Positions 33,661-43,182 of a DNA stretch of 64,000 nucleotides are shown here, one piece after another. The notes under the pieces were generated by a model. It did no database searches, was not told the origin of the DNA, and was given only the letters and a program-made list of their open reading frames with translations. The stretch's first letter is position 1. Every line of letters starts with the position of its first letter. Origin of the DNA: Maritalea sp049801075 (GTDB lineage Bacteria > Pseudomonadota > Alphaproteobacteria > Rhizobiales > Devosiaceae); assembly GCF_049801075.1 (NCBI RefSeq), contig NZ_JBNAGG010000001.1:930001-994000 (forward strand). The letters are read 5' to 3'. The position numbers and the translations under genes are program-made.

Positions 33661-35874
33661 GTGCCTAAAGCAGCAATTTTACTAAGTGGTGAATCGGTGC
33701 AAGATCCGTTCTATACAAAGACCAAGCGCAAAAAAGCGTCGCAGTTCATTCGGTTTGACGCTTGGCTGGATTCATCTTTGTATGATTTTTTCCAATCGCT
33801 CGGTCGTGGCTACCAGACCTTTAGCGACATTATGGCCAAGTTTAAAGTCACCGGGTTTCGACGCTTGGTGGTTGAGCTGGTCTCGGATGGACTCTCCTTT
33901 TTCGCCATGGGCCTCGTCTTGATGACGGCATTGGCCCTACCGTCCTTTTACGCCACAGCCAGCGGTGAATTCAATCAGGCGGAAGACTATTCGGTTACCT
34001 TTTTAGATCGCTACGGCAATGAAATTGGGCGGCGGGGCATTAGAACTGACGACTCCGTGCCATTGGAAACCTTGCCCTCTTATTTGATCCAAGCTGCGCT
34101 CGCCACAGAAGATCGCCGCTTCTACGATCATTTCGGCATCGATCTGATGGGCATCACCCGGGCCATGATCACCAATGTGCGTGCAAATTCAGTTGTTGAG
34201 GGTGGTTCTTCGATCACGCAGCAATTGGCCAAAAACCTGTTTTTGAGCTCTGAGCGTACGTTTGAACGTAAGATCAAAGAGGCGTTTTTGGCGCTGTGGC
34301 TGGAAACCCACTACACCAAAGATCAAATCCTTAAGCTCTATTTTGACCGCGCCTATATGGGCGGCGGCAATTTTGGCGTCGCCGCGGCGTCCGAATATTA
34401 TTTTGGCAAAAAGGTGCAAGATATTTCACTTGCCGAGGCGTCCATGCTGGCAGGTCTGTTTAAGGCACCCACCAAATATGCGCCACACGTCGATTTGGCC
34501 GCCGCACGCGGGCGCGCCAATGAAGTGCTGACCAATATGGTGCAGGCTGGTTTTTTGACCGAGGGACAAGTCACCGCTGCCCGCCGCGCCCCAGCTACAC
34601 CAGTCGAACGCACAAATGAGATCAACTCCCCCAACTATTTCTTGGATTGGGCGTTTGAGGATGTGAAAAAGCTTGTTGCGAACGAGCGGAATTCAGTCAG
34701 TTTTATCGTGCGCACCACAGTTGATCCGGTTTTGCAAAGCCATGCGGAAGACAGTGTAAATTCAATCCTACGCGAAGAAGGTCAAGCCTATCGCGTAAGT
34801 GAAGGCGCCATGGTGGTGCTTGAACCAAACGGCGCGGTGCGGGCCATGGTTGGCGGCACAGATTACGGCAAAAGCCAGTTTAACCGTGCCACCAACCCTG
34901 AGCGTCAACCTGGCTCATCTTTCAAACCATTCGTTTATGCAACGGCCTTGGAATCTGGTCGCTTTTCGCCCGATACGGTTATCGCTGACGCGCCAATTTG
35001 CATTGGCGATTGGTGCCCACGAAATTATGGGCGGTCCTATTCCGGACGCGTCACGTTGAAAAACGCGCTGCGCCGTTCCATTAACACCGTGCCTGTGCGC
35101 TTGTCGCAATCCACGGGGCGCGGTCCGATCGCTGAGCTGGCGCATAAGATGGGTATCGAAAATGACTTTCCCGTCACGCGTTCGCTTCCTCTTGGCGTTA
35201 TCTCCACCAGTGTGATTGATATGGCATCATCTTATGCAGTGTTTGCCAATGGTGGCTATCGCGCCAAAGCTTACGGTATTAGCCGTATCACCACATTACG
35301 CGGCGAAACGGTGTATGATGCGCGTGAATTGCCAGCGCCAGAGCGCGTGCTCAGCGAAAAGACAGTCATCGGCATGAATGAGATGTTGCGGTCTGTTGTG
35401 ACCGCAGGTACAGGCCGTCGCGCAGAAGTGCCCGGCACACCAGCATCTGGTAAAACGGGCACGACGCAATCTTATCGGGATGCTTGGTTCTGCGGCTATA
35501 CCGGCAACTATGTTGCAGCTGTTTGGTATGGCAATGACAATTATAGCCGCACCAACAATTTGACAGGCGGCCGTCTCCCTGCCCAAACATGGCAAAAATT
35601 TATGGCCTATGCCCATTCGAACGTTGATATTAAAGAACTGCCCGGCGCAGACTTTACCCGCATTGAAGATCCAGCTTTGGCGAATGGCGGTGTGGGTGAA
35701 GATGGAGAACCCGTGCTTCAGCGCCCACCATCGCTCACGCCACGTGCTGGTGAAAAACTTCGCGATCTTCAACGTCTGTTTAATCAGCTCCACACCTCAA
35801 TCGAGGCCGATAATGACCCGGATAGTCAGCGCCATGCAGCAATTGACGTTGACAGGGGAGCTACCGACCTGTGA
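33661..35874 (+). CDS. Penicillin-binding protein 1A, class A
   Basis: 737 residues from a GTG at 33661. It has a cytoplasmic N-terminus (about 1-75), one membrane helix (76-98), a glycosyltransferase domain with catalytic E150 in ATEDRRFYDHFG and EGGSSITQQLAKN, and a transpeptidase domain with S419-x-x-K (SSFK), SIN and KTGTTQ motifs. It polymerises and cross-links peptidoglycan. The stop overlaps the next gene (GTGA), giving the order PBP1A-DUF1214-DUF1254 seen in rhizobia. All catalytic motifs are intact. Confidence 0.93.
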   Translation: MPKAAILLSGESVQDPFYTKTKRKKASQFIRFDAWLDSSLYDFFQSLGRGYQTFSDIMAKFKVTGFRRLVVELVSDGLSFFAMGLVLMTALALPSFYATASGEFNQAEDYSVTFLDRYGNEIGRRGIRTDDSVPLETLPSYLIQAALATEDRRFYDHFGIDLMGITRAMITNVRANSVVEGGSSITQQLAKNLFLSSERTFERKIKEAFLALWLETHYTKDQILKLYFDRAYMGGGNFGVAAASEYYFGKKVQDISLAEASMLAGLFKAPTKYAPHVDLAAARGRANEVLTNMVQAGFLTEGQVTAARRAPATPVERTNEINSPNYFLDWAFEDVKKLVANERNSVSFIVRTTVDPVLQSHAEDSVNSILREEGQAYRVSEGAMVVLEPNGAVRAMVGGTDYGKSQFNRATNPERQPGSSFKPFVYATALESGRFSPDTVIADAPICIGDWCPRNYGRSYSGRVTLKNALRRSINTVPVRLSQSTGRGPIAELAHKMGIENDFPVTRSLPLGVISTSVIDMASSYAVFANGGYRAKAYGISRITTLRGETVYDARELPAPERVLSEKTVIGMNEMLRSVVTAGTGRRAEVPGTPASGKTGTTQSYRDAWFCGYTGNYVAAVWYGNDNYSRTNNLTGGRLPAQTWQKFMAYAHSNVDIKELPGADFTRIEDPALANGGVGEDGEPVLQRPPSLTPRAGEKLRDLQRLFNQLHTSIEADNDPDSQRHAAIDVDRGATDL

Positions 35875-36428
35875 AGCAAATCTTTTATCCGTTTCTTTTG
35901 GTGATCACCGCCTTAGGCGTGGGATTCGGCCTCAGCTATTATAGCCTTGAAGAAGGGCGTGAACTGACTGCCACTCATTATGGCGTCTGGTCTGGTTGGC
36001 CAGAATTGGGCACAGCGCAAATTGATCCTTATGCCCGCGCGCATTTGGCGCGTGAAGGGATGTTGCCCTTAGGCAAGGGTGAAGGCGTGCGCTTCTCGGC
36101 CAGAAAGGATGCCACAGGCGCTAGGCTCACTGGCGAATGCAGCTATGTGTTATCCGGCGACATGCCCAACCATACACTTTGGACCGTGCAGGTGCGCGAT
36201 CTTTCAACTCATCAAGTGTTTGGGCATGTTGAAAGCAGCCAAATGCAATTTGAAGCCGATGGCAGCCTTCAATTGTCGATCACGCCAAACGCACAACCCG
36301 GCAATTGGGTGAATACTGACGGGCTAGATCGGCTCGAGCTGTTGCTCACGCTTTATGACACAAATGCCTTCACAACTTTGGGGTCGGAAGAAATCGCCCT
36401 GCCCCAATTGAGATTGGAGGCTTGCTAA
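35871..36428 (+). CDS. DUF1214 membrane-anchored protein
   Basis: 185 residues from a GTG at 35871 overlapping the PBP1A stop. After an N-terminal membrane helix (about 4-24) comes the DUF1214 pattern GVWSGWPELGTAQIDPYARA and REGMLPLGKGEGVRFSA. Members appear next to PBP1A genes and DUF1254 proteins in Hyphomicrobiales, which suggests a cell-wall-linked periplasmic role. The function itself is unknown. Confidence 0.85.
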   Translation: MKQIFYPFLLVITALGVGFGLSYYSLEEGRELTATHYGVWSGWPELGTAQIDPYARAHLAREGMLPLGKGEGVRFSARKDATGARLTGECSYVLSGDMPNHTLWTVQVRDLSTHQVFGHVESSQMQFEADGSLQLSITPNAQPGNWVNTDGLDRLELLLTLYDTNAFTTLGSEEIALPQLRLEAC

Positions 36429-36979
36429 TGGCGCGGATAGCTCTTTGGATTCTGGCAGGTTTAATCTTGGGTGGGATCATCCATCTCAGCGTTATTCTAT
36501 TGGTACCCACCTTCGCGGAACGCGATGCTTGGTCCCGGTTGCAAGGCATAGCGCCCGACCAAGCTTTTGTTGCGCTAGACCATCAGGACAGCGAGTTAAC
36601 GCGCGCTTTGCAATTGGACCCGGCGCTTAATTATGGCATTTGCCAATTTGATCTTGCCCGTGGCCCTGTTTTCATTGATGGCAAGCTGCCTCATAGCTTC
36701 TGGTCGATTGCCGTTGCTGCGCGGGACGGCCGCGTGATTTACTCCACCACCAGCCGCGCTGGCAGCGGCGACGAGATTAAGATCGGCGTCTTTAATCCCG
36801 CCCAATCTCGATTGCTTGCAGAAGAAGGGTTGGATATTGGTCAGGGCTTCTTGATCGTGAATGCACCAAGCAACCAACTCACGGCCATTGTTCGGCTTTG
36901 GCCCGAGCATGATGCATTGCGTGAACGATTTAATGATGCGTTGGAGCAGATCAGCTGCACTCGCGACACAACTATTTAA
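36428..36979 (+). CDS. DUF1254 membrane-anchored protein
   Basis: 183 residues. The ATG at 36428 overlaps the upstream stop (TAATG) and has a strong GGAGG 7 nt before it, which decides the start against a TTG two codons earlier. It has a membrane helix (about 4-24) and a periplasmic domain with CQFDLARGPVFIDGKLPHSF and FWSIAVAARDG, a short DUF1254 type. It is the third gene of the PBP1A operon. Its 3' end overlaps the converging lipoprotein gene by 8 bp. Confidence 0.83.
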   Translation: MARIALWILAGLILGGIIHLSVILLVPTFAERDAWSRLQGIAPDQAFVALDHQDSELTRALQLDPALNYGICQFDLARGPVFIDGKLPHSFWSIAVAARDGRVIYSTTSRAGSGDEIKIGVFNPAQSRLLAEEGLDIGQGFLIVNAPSNQLTAIVRLWPEHDALRERFNDALEQISCTRDTTI

Positions 36980-37853
36980 GAATTACCGCTTCCTCAGGCA
37001 CGTCATAGTCCATATTCTCGTAACGAGATTTCAGCACAGACAATTCTTGGTGCGCCCGATAGGTTTGATCCGTAAACGGATCACAGAACTCACCCCGTTT
37101 GGCGCGATCAACAAACACCGCAAGACGATTAAGTGCCACGTTCGATAGGCCAGCCTCCTGATGAGGCGTTTCCACCAAAAGGCGGTTCAGCGCCACGTCA
37201 TAGCTTTTATAACGATAATCCAGTGCGCGGGTGAACCATCCGATTACATTGGCATTTTCAATCTCTCGCGCCTTCACATGTTTGCGCACAGCATCATTGT
37301 TGGGGTACAGCCCTTCCAGCGCAACATTGCGGCGACGTTCAATTTCCATCACTTCGCAAATCGAAAGGAAGGTGCCTGGAATAGTTTTCAAATCCGTACG
37401 TGCATCCTCTGCGATGGTCACATAGCGCGTGTTGGTTGAGCGATATTCGTCCAACCGCAAATGATTGTAGTAACGATCGGTCGTGAAGCTCAGATCGGTT
37501 GGTTCTGTTATGCGTGTACGTTGGCGTTCCACTGCAGCATCAAACATCCAGTCGCTGGCATGTGGCGCAATGAGGAATCGCCATACGCGGTTGCGCATTA
37601 ATTCTTCTTCGTCGGTCAGTATAAACCGAGAAACAGCCTCGCCGCGTTCGCTGGCTGCCATGGCACCCACCCGCGGTAAAATCTCATCATGAATAACACT
37701 ATCGTCAGCGCGTCCGAAGTCGCCTACTGGTCGCGCGCACGCGCTCAGTGCAACAAGCGGCACCAACAAAGTCAGCAGCGCTGTGATTCTAGTGCGGCTT
37801 GCGCACTTTGGTTTTCCGGCGTTTCTTTTCACTTGCGCTGTTGGCTCGTTCAT
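36972..37853 (-). CDS. Putative lipoprotein, conserved type of unknown function
   Basis: About 293 residues from the ATG at 37853. A GTG three codons upstream is possible. A basic N-terminus of about 25 residues precedes a hydrophobic stretch and a lipobox-like LVALSAC, then a helical soluble domain (RYYNHLRLDEYRSTNTRYVT, REIENANVIGWFTRALDYRY) without known motifs. It is probably envelope-located. I cannot assign a family. The upstream 37854-38145 stretch is AT-rich and holds promoters for both this gene and the DUF2336 gene. Confidence 0.7.
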   Translation of the reverse strand: MNEPTAQVKRNAGKPKCASRTRITALLTLLVPLVALSACARPVGDFGRADDSVIHDEILPRVGAMAASERGEAVSRFILTDEEELMRNRVWRFLIAPHASDWMFDAAVERQRTRITEPTDLSFTTDRYYNHLRLDEYRSTNTRYVTIAEDARTDLKTIPGTFLSICEVMEIERRRNVALEGLYPNNDAVRKHVKAREIENANVIGWFTRALDYRYKSYDVALNRLLVETPHQEAGLSNVALNRLAVFVDRAKRGEFCDPFTDQTYRAHQELSVLKSRYENMDYDVPEEAVILK

Positions 37854-38066
37854 AACGTACACCCGGAAAAATCACGATATTTTCAGCGTCCATATTCATC
37901 TTATGGTTCCGCGAAATGCGGCGCTGTGGTTGAAAAAATAATACTTTCCCCATGGGGGGCCTCATCAAAAAATCTGTGTCTATGTCGTCATAAAGCTCTC
38001 GATACTCACAATCGGAAATGCGAACGTGTTAATCTTTGTGCAAAAATGATTAAGAAATCGTCAAGG

Positions 38067-38081
38067 TTAATAGTCTGCTAA
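38067..38081 (+). promoter_or_regulatory. Near-consensus CtrA box before the DUF2336 gene
   Basis: The sequence TTAA-TAGTCTG-CTAA differs from the CtrA consensus TTAA-N7-TTAA by one base. It lies about 65-80 nt before the DUF2336 start, in the 290-bp AT-rich divergent region, where other TTAA half-sites also occur (near 38028 and 38050). CtrA control would fit the cell-cycle type genes downstream. Confidence 0.4.
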
Positions 38082-38145
38082 CGAATTAATGAAAAAAGTG
38101 GGGAAGTGATTTGTTTTGACCCACTTTGGTAAAATCAGGCAAGAA

Positions 38146-39303
38146 ATGATCGGCTTTCAACCCTACGAAACGTTTAAATTGTTAATCGAGAATGGCGGCA
38201 TCGAACGCGCGAACACCCTGCTGGTGGCCGCTTGCGACGCTTTTGCGCAACGCCCCAAACCCGATTATGCAGAGCTGCAGCAATTCGAAGCTTTAGCCGA
38301 ACGACTATTTCCATCCGCCGAATCGGAAGCCCGCACCCGGGCTGCGTTGAAGCTGACAAACGCGCCGCACCTCTCGCCAAAGCTTAAACATTTGATCATG
38401 GAGAATATTGGCGAAGACGTAGATCAGTTCCTTGCCGAGGCCGAATATGTATCTGACGACATTTTGCTGTCGATCATTGATCGCAATGATGCGGATCAGA
38501 TTGCAAAGATTGCGGCGCGGCCGAACCTCAGCAACAAATTGGTGGCAACTCTATTTCCGATCAACAGCCGCAAGGTCTATCGCGCCTTGGCTGCAAACCC
38601 CTCTATTGAGTTTAAGGGCCCATACCTCCGCGCCATTGCAAAGGCCGCGGGTATGGATCAAAAAGTGGCATGGTCCCTCGCCGCTCGGCCAGAGTTCGAC
38701 AAAGCCTATTTGCTGCACGCCTTCTTTGATTTGAAAGAGGCTGACCGCATTAAAGTGTTGGCTGCATTTGAAGGGCGTCAAATCCCTAAAACACAAATGC
38801 ACCGCACCTTTGAACATATCTCCGTGGCCACTAGCGAATTTACGCAAGCCATGATGAAATTGCTGTCCAAGAACCTCCGTCCAAAAGTCACACGCTTGTT
38901 GACGCAGGTGACCGGGCTAGATGAATTGAAATGTGGTGAGATTGCCCACGATGTGAGCGGTGCCGCATTGTTCGTGGTGTTGCGCGCTTTCGGGTGCAGC
39001 GCACAGGATGGACTTAAGGTGCTTATCCATGCGAGCTCGCGCGATCGCGATAACTCCAAAGACCTTAAGCAATATGCGCATTTGTTCCAGCACCTCAAGC
39101 CAGAAGCAATGGTGTTTATCTTGTCGCTATGGCGGGGCGATGTTGAGCTAAGCACTTTGGACAAACAAACAGAACATATGCCTGCAGGTCGCCAAAGCAT
39201 TCGTACTTTGGTTGCTGCTTCTGCGGCTAAGCAGCGGGCGCAAAGTTCTGATGTGTTGGATCGTGCTGCAAATGCAGTCAGCAAGCTGCGCAAAGCACAG
39301 TAG
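38146..39303 (+). CDS. DUF2336 protein
   Basis: 385 residues from the ATG at 38146. A TTG at 38116 would add 10 residues. It is all-helical, with HEAT-like repeats such as DDILLSIIDRNDADQIAKIAAR and NLSNKLVATLFPINS, the DUF2336 pattern found in alphaproteobacteria. Members are often linked to cell-cycle or signalling genes, and it probably acts as a protein-binding scaffold. It converges on the DUF1491 gene with only 2 bp between the stops. Confidence 0.85.
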   Translation: MIGFQPYETFKLLIENGGIERANTLLVAACDAFAQRPKPDYAELQQFEALAERLFPSAESEARTRAALKLTNAPHLSPKLKHLIMENIGEDVDQFLAEAEYVSDDILLSIIDRNDADQIAKIAARPNLSNKLVATLFPINSRKVYRALAANPSIEFKGPYLRAIAKAAGMDQKVAWSLAARPEFDKAYLLHAFFDLKEADRIKVLAAFEGRQIPKTQMHRTFEHISVATSEFTQAMMKLLSKNLRPKVTRLLTQVTGLDELKCGEIAHDVSGAALFVVLRAFGCSAQDGLKVLIHASSRDRDNSKDLKQYAHLFQHLKPEAMVFILSLWRGDVELSTLDKQTEHMPAGRQSIRTLVAASAAKQRAQSSDVLDRAANAVSKLRKAQ

Positions 39304-39305
39304 CG

Positions 39306-39641
39306 TCAAGCCCCGACGATATTCAGTCCAATATCTGTATCGCGCGTTTCGAGACTGACCACCCAGAAATCCGGATCGAATTCTTGTTCCTGCTGAATGC
39401 GGGCATTCACATCTTGGTGGTTAGAATGGTCGAAACGCGCCTCAAACGCCCGCTCCTGCCCGTCAGAATCTAGCTGCATGGCAGGCACGTAGAGGCTGCT
39501 GCTCCCGTCGAGATGATCAATCTCAATCCAGATTTGTCCTGCAATCTCGTCGCCACGTTGGCGGATCACACACATATTGCCGCGTTGGGTGTGCAGGCGC
39601 ACAAAGGCGGCCACCCAAAGATCGGCGCGTAAGCGTTTCAT
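39306..39641 (-). CDS. DUF1491 protein
   Basis: 111 residues. The start MKRLRADLWVAAFVRLHTQR and the stretch EFDPDFWVVSLETRDTD are characteristic of DUF1491, a small soluble family of alphaproteobacteria with no known function. The ATG immediately follows the stop of the peptidoglycan-binding gene (39642), so both are cotranscribed with the histidine kinase gene upstream. Confidence 0.9.
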   Translation of the reverse strand: MKRLRADLWVAAFVRLHTQRGNMCVIRQRGDEIAGQIWIEIDHLDGSSSLYVPAMQLDSDGQERAFEARFDHSNHQDVNARIQQEQEFDPDFWVVSLETRDTDIGLNIVGA

Positions 39642-40457
39642 CTATTCGAAGCTGGCATTCGCCGCGAGCAACATGTCGTATAGCTCGGGTGTGATTTCGC
39701 CGGTCTCGCGGTAATTGTTGAACACTTCAAATTGGCGAATGGCGCGTTCAGTCTGTGCGCCTGGCACCCCGTCGATAGCGCCTTGCAAGAAACCAAGGGA
39801 ATATAGCCCTTTTTGAATTTTGATCACATAATCGCGCGAGAACGATTGCGGTGCGCTCGCTGTAGAATCGTCAGCTGCGCTCATGGCGATCTGTGCCAAA
39901 GGATCTGCATTGCTAGTTTGCGCTGGCGCTGCCGTCTGGCCACTCCTTACGGTGTTTTCCAGCTTCGTTAGCAATTCTTCGCTCACCGCACCGGTTGATT
40001 CCAAACCATATTGAGCTTCGAACGCGCGAATGGCTGTCGCCGTTTTCGGACCGTAATAGCCGTCCACTTTCTCTTTGAATATCCCAAGCGTTGCCAAGTT
40101 CTTTTGAATGTGGAATGTCGTTGGGTTGCCAGTCACTTCAGCAGGAATCGCTGTTTGCGGCGCACTTGATGTGGAAATCGAACTTGTTGGTGCATTGTCG
40201 GTTGCAGGAACTGGTTGTGTCTGCACTGAGCGCTGAACAGGCGCAGGTGGCACGGTTGCCGGTGGTGTCGCAGTGTCAGCAGTGCGGGATTGCGATTGCG
40301 TTTCGGTCTGTCCCCAAAACGGCGCAGGATGAATGTTTTGCTGGCCATAAAGGGCATTCCAGCCGGCAACACCAATGCCAACCGTAAGCAAAATTGTGCA
40401 AATTGTATTTGTTGGATGCGCGCGCACAAAGGTCCAAGCGCCATTCAAAATCTGCAT
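39642..40457 (-). CDS. Membrane-anchored protein with two peptidoglycan-binding domains
   Basis: 271 residues from the ATG at 40457, with AAGGGAT 6 nt upstream. An ATG at 40514 would add 19 residues. One membrane helix (about 18-36) is followed by a Pro/Thr/Ser-rich periplasmic linker and two PG_binding_1 domains (KNLATLGIFKEKVDGYYGPK then TATAIRAFE, and KGLYSLGFLQGAIDGVPGAQ). It probably anchors or senses the cell wall. It lies between a PAS histidine kinase gene and DUF1491 in one operon. Confidence 0.88.
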   Translation of the reverse strand: MQILNGAWTFVRAHPTNTICTILLTVGIGVAGWNALYGQQNIHPAPFWGQTETQSQSRTADTATPPATVPPAPVQRSVQTQPVPATDNAPTSSISTSSAPQTAIPAEVTGNPTTFHIQKNLATLGIFKEKVDGYYGPKTATAIRAFEAQYGLESTGAVSEELLTKLENTVRSGQTAAPAQTSNADPLAQIAMSAADDSTASAPQSFSRDYVIKIQKGLYSLGFLQGAIDGVPGAQTERAIRQFEVFNNYRETGEITPELYDMLLAANASFE

Positions 40458-40527
40458 GGTGATCCCTTGAATATCTCGTTCGTCTCCTGAATGTCCAACG
40501 CTATATGCACTCATATCCCCGGTCCCC

Positions 40528-42339
40528 TTAGCTTACTTTTGCGGCTTTTTTCTGTTCATCATCTTTGGCAGCCCGTTCTGCCTCAATTTTGAACTGCAAG
40601 TCGCTGAGTTCTTCCACATTGCTGCCCACGATATCGACTGACTTGTCGCCATCCAACGGCAGCAAAACGATCATGGTCGTGCCCTTGTTAAGGGTTGATT
40701 TGATCTTAAATTCTCCACCATGCAAAGCGGTTAAGCCCTGCACGATTGATAGGCCTAAGCCCGTCCCCTCATATTCCCGCGCCAATCCATTGTTGGCTTG
40801 GAAGAATGGTTCACCAATCCGTTCGATATCGGCTTGGGCAATCCCAATGCCTTGATCCACAACGCTAAACTCAATGCGTGTTCCTTTTGGACGCATACGT
40901 AGCGTCACTGTTGCCCCTTCTGGGCTGAACTTGATCGCGTTCGTCAACAGATTGATCAAAATCTGGCGGCATGCCCGCTCATCTGCAACCATCGTCGGCA
41001 GCATTGCACCCTTTTCGGCGGCCAGTGTAATGTTCTTCGCCTGTGCCGCGCCCGCGACAATAGCAAAGCATGGCTCGATCAATGATGCGGGTTCCAGTGA
41101 GCTGGCTTGCAGTTCAAACTTGCCCGCCTCTAGCTTAGACATGTCCAGCAGCATGTTCACCGTATCCAGCAAGTGCGTACCGCTCTGGCGGATCAAAGAC
41201 ACATATTCCTGATGGTCCTTTGTCAGCTCGCCGCCAATATCGTTCAGCATCATGTCGGAGAATCCAACCACAGCGTTCAATGGCGTGCGCAATTCATGTC
41301 CAATCGTGGCTAAGAAGCGTGATTTAGATTGGTTTGCTTGCTCCGCCGCTTGGTGCGCTTTTTGGGTGATCACTTCTTGATCTTTACGCTGCGTGATGTC
41401 GCGAAGGATCGCAATCACTTCGTGTCCACCGGATTCTGGGTCGGTTTCCTGTACGGGAGACAAGGACGCTTCAACCCAGATAAAGCTATATTGGTCGTTG
41501 CGCACGCATTGCATCCGCATTTCAACGGAACGCGGCACACCCCGCATACGCGCTTCATCCAGCGCCTTCAGATAGATTGGACGATCAAGAATATGGATAC
41601 GTTCAACAAATCCATTGCCCGCCAATTCATAACGCTTGCAGCCAAAAAAGCTCTCCGCTGTGTGGGAAAGATAGGCCAAGTCGCCATTTACGGAATAACG
41701 TGCCACCGCATCCTGCACACTTTCAATAAGGTGCTTGAATGCGCGCATTTGCGCTTTCGAATGGGTGTAATAGGCCTGACGCAACTGAGCCAGAGACACA
41801 GCAACAAAACTAAGCGGGATCAACACATAGAAGATTGAAAGATCAATCATCGCTGCCGCTGTGGGTACGAAATTAGATTGCGCCAACATCATTGTGGCCT
41901 GAACAATTGCGCCACCAGCTGCAATCGCGAAAACAGTTTTGCTGGATTTCGTGTCGCCGAGCAAATAGCCGTAGAGCGCTGAGATCGCGCCGATGGTTAG
42001 GCCAATCACACCGGATTGTACATTTATCAGGGTGACGCATACGCCCATGCCCGTCAGCGCCAAGAGTTGCAGAACAAGCGCCCAGCGTAGATTGCCCGAG
42101 CGCGCCAACTGCCAGGACAGCACAGAACCGATTGCCATTGGAATTGTATGCAACACCAGTTGCGCATCGCCGCGCAACGCCAGCAAAGCCGCAAACGGCA
42201 TTGCAAGCGCAGCCAGCGCCAATCCAAGAACCGCATTGGTTTGGATAACCCGCTGCCGCAACTCGTCGACACTGCCGTGAACTGCCCCGTTTCGGGGTGA
42301 CCGATACGCCTCTTGTATCATGGTCAAGGGATTACGCAT
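40528..42339 (-). CDS. PAS-domain membrane sensor histidine kinase (DivJ/PleC-like)
   Basis: About 603 residues from the ATG at 42339; the frame is open from a TTG at 42360. Six membrane helices (about 35-190) form the sensor part, followed by a PAS domain (about 210-320), the H-box FLATIGHELRTPLNAVVGFS, the N-box NLLTNAIKFSP and G-boxes DQGIGI and GTGLGLSIV. It ends in an acidic/basic tail. The kinase core belongs to the PleC/DivJ/PdhS class that controls DivK and thus CtrA in alphaproteobacteria. Linkage to peptidoglycan-binding, DUF1491 and DUF2336 genes supports a cell-cycle role. DivJ identity is inference. Confidence 0.85.
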   Translation of the reverse strand: MRNPLTMIQEAYRSPRNGAVHGSVDELRQRVIQTNAVLGLALAALAMPFAALLALRGDAQLVLHTIPMAIGSVLSWQLARSGNLRWALVLQLLALTGMGVCVTLINVQSGVIGLTIGAISALYGYLLGDTKSSKTVFAIAAGGAIVQATMMLAQSNFVPTAAAMIDLSIFYVLIPLSFVAVSLAQLRQAYYTHSKAQMRAFKHLIESVQDAVARYSVNGDLAYLSHTAESFFGCKRYELAGNGFVERIHILDRPIYLKALDEARMRGVPRSVEMRMQCVRNDQYSFIWVEASLSPVQETDPESGGHEVIAILRDITQRKDQEVITQKAHQAAEQANQSKSRFLATIGHELRTPLNAVVGFSDMMLNDIGGELTKDHQEYVSLIRQSGTHLLDTVNMLLDMSKLEAGKFELQASSLEPASLIEPCFAIVAGAAQAKNITLAAEKGAMLPTMVADERACRQILINLLTNAIKFSPEGATVTLRMRPKGTRIEFSVVDQGIGIAQADIERIGEPFFQANNGLAREYEGTGLGLSIVQGLTALHGGEFKIKSTLNKGTTMIVLLPLDGDKSVDIVGSNVEELSDLQFKIEAERAAKDDEQKKAAKVS

Positions 42340-42617
42340 TACATTTCCGCTTGATGCCAATTATTGTTGGCCCCACCATGACCTTAAGAATCTAAAAGGG
42401 TCTTAAACCGCACAGTCCTCCAGCATCAAATTAACGGTGATAGAGACACTTTTATCTAGTGTGGTAAACAAAGTGTTTTGCTTGAAGTCTGCGGGTGTAT
42501 CAAATCAAAAAACGCTTTAACTATTCATTCTCAATTGATGCACTTGACCGATCTATGAGAACATCTTCGTCCGCAACGTGAAGCGCAAATTTCTTGCCGA
42601 GATGCTTGATAGTTTTG

Positions 42618-43091
42618 TCATAAAAAATCTTTCAAGGCTAAAACCCTGTCCGGATTATTTTTAATAATTTGAATCAGTGACTTCTTATTAAAATCGCATC
42701 GAATTGAGTTTCGGTAGATCCTGCTAACCTTGGTTAGATCCACATCTCGAGGATCCACGAAATACCAATTTTCAACATTCTGAACCAGGTAACGATCAGG
42801 GAAAAGGTTCGTGATTGCAAAATGAAGATAGATCTTGTCTGCGGGTGTTAGTGTTGTCGAGCTCGATATTCTGCCCTCTGCTGAATTCTTTGCCCTAACT
42901 GCCGCGTCAACATCACCTTGTCGCAACTCCAGTTCGACAAGCAATGCGTGCCACATTAGATAATGACTATTCGGTTCGCTTTCGAGGTATGCTTTGACTA
43001 TCTCCCGCGATTTGGTGATATCACCACAGCGCAAAAGCTTCACTGCCTTGTTATAGGCGAGATTCCTTTTCAAATTGGATAAAATCTTCAT
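42618..43091 (-). CDS. Unrecognised TPR-like small protein
   Basis: 157 residues from the ATG at 43091; a GTG two codons earlier is possible. It has a helical N-terminus with a TPR-like pattern (NKAVKLLRCGDITKSREIVK, YLMWHALLVELELRQGD). The C-terminal part is unlike anything I know. The gene is more AT-rich than its neighbours and isolated, and the 257 bp before the kinase gene hold nothing recognisable. It may have been acquired by transfer. Confidence 0.55.
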   Translation of the reverse strand: MKILSNLKRNLAYNKAVKLLRCGDITKSREIVKAYLESEPNSHYLMWHALLVELELRQGDVDAAVRAKNSAEGRISSSTTLTPADKIYLHFAITNLFPDRYLVQNVENWYFVDPRDVDLTKVSRIYRNSIRCDFNKKSLIQIIKNNPDRVLALKDFL

Positions 43092-43182
43092 ATTCACTCT
43101 GGATGCAGGTTGAACACCTCGCCCCCCGTTTAATGTTACCTATATTAAACTCCAAATGGCGTCTCAGTTCGGCTTCTTGCAC

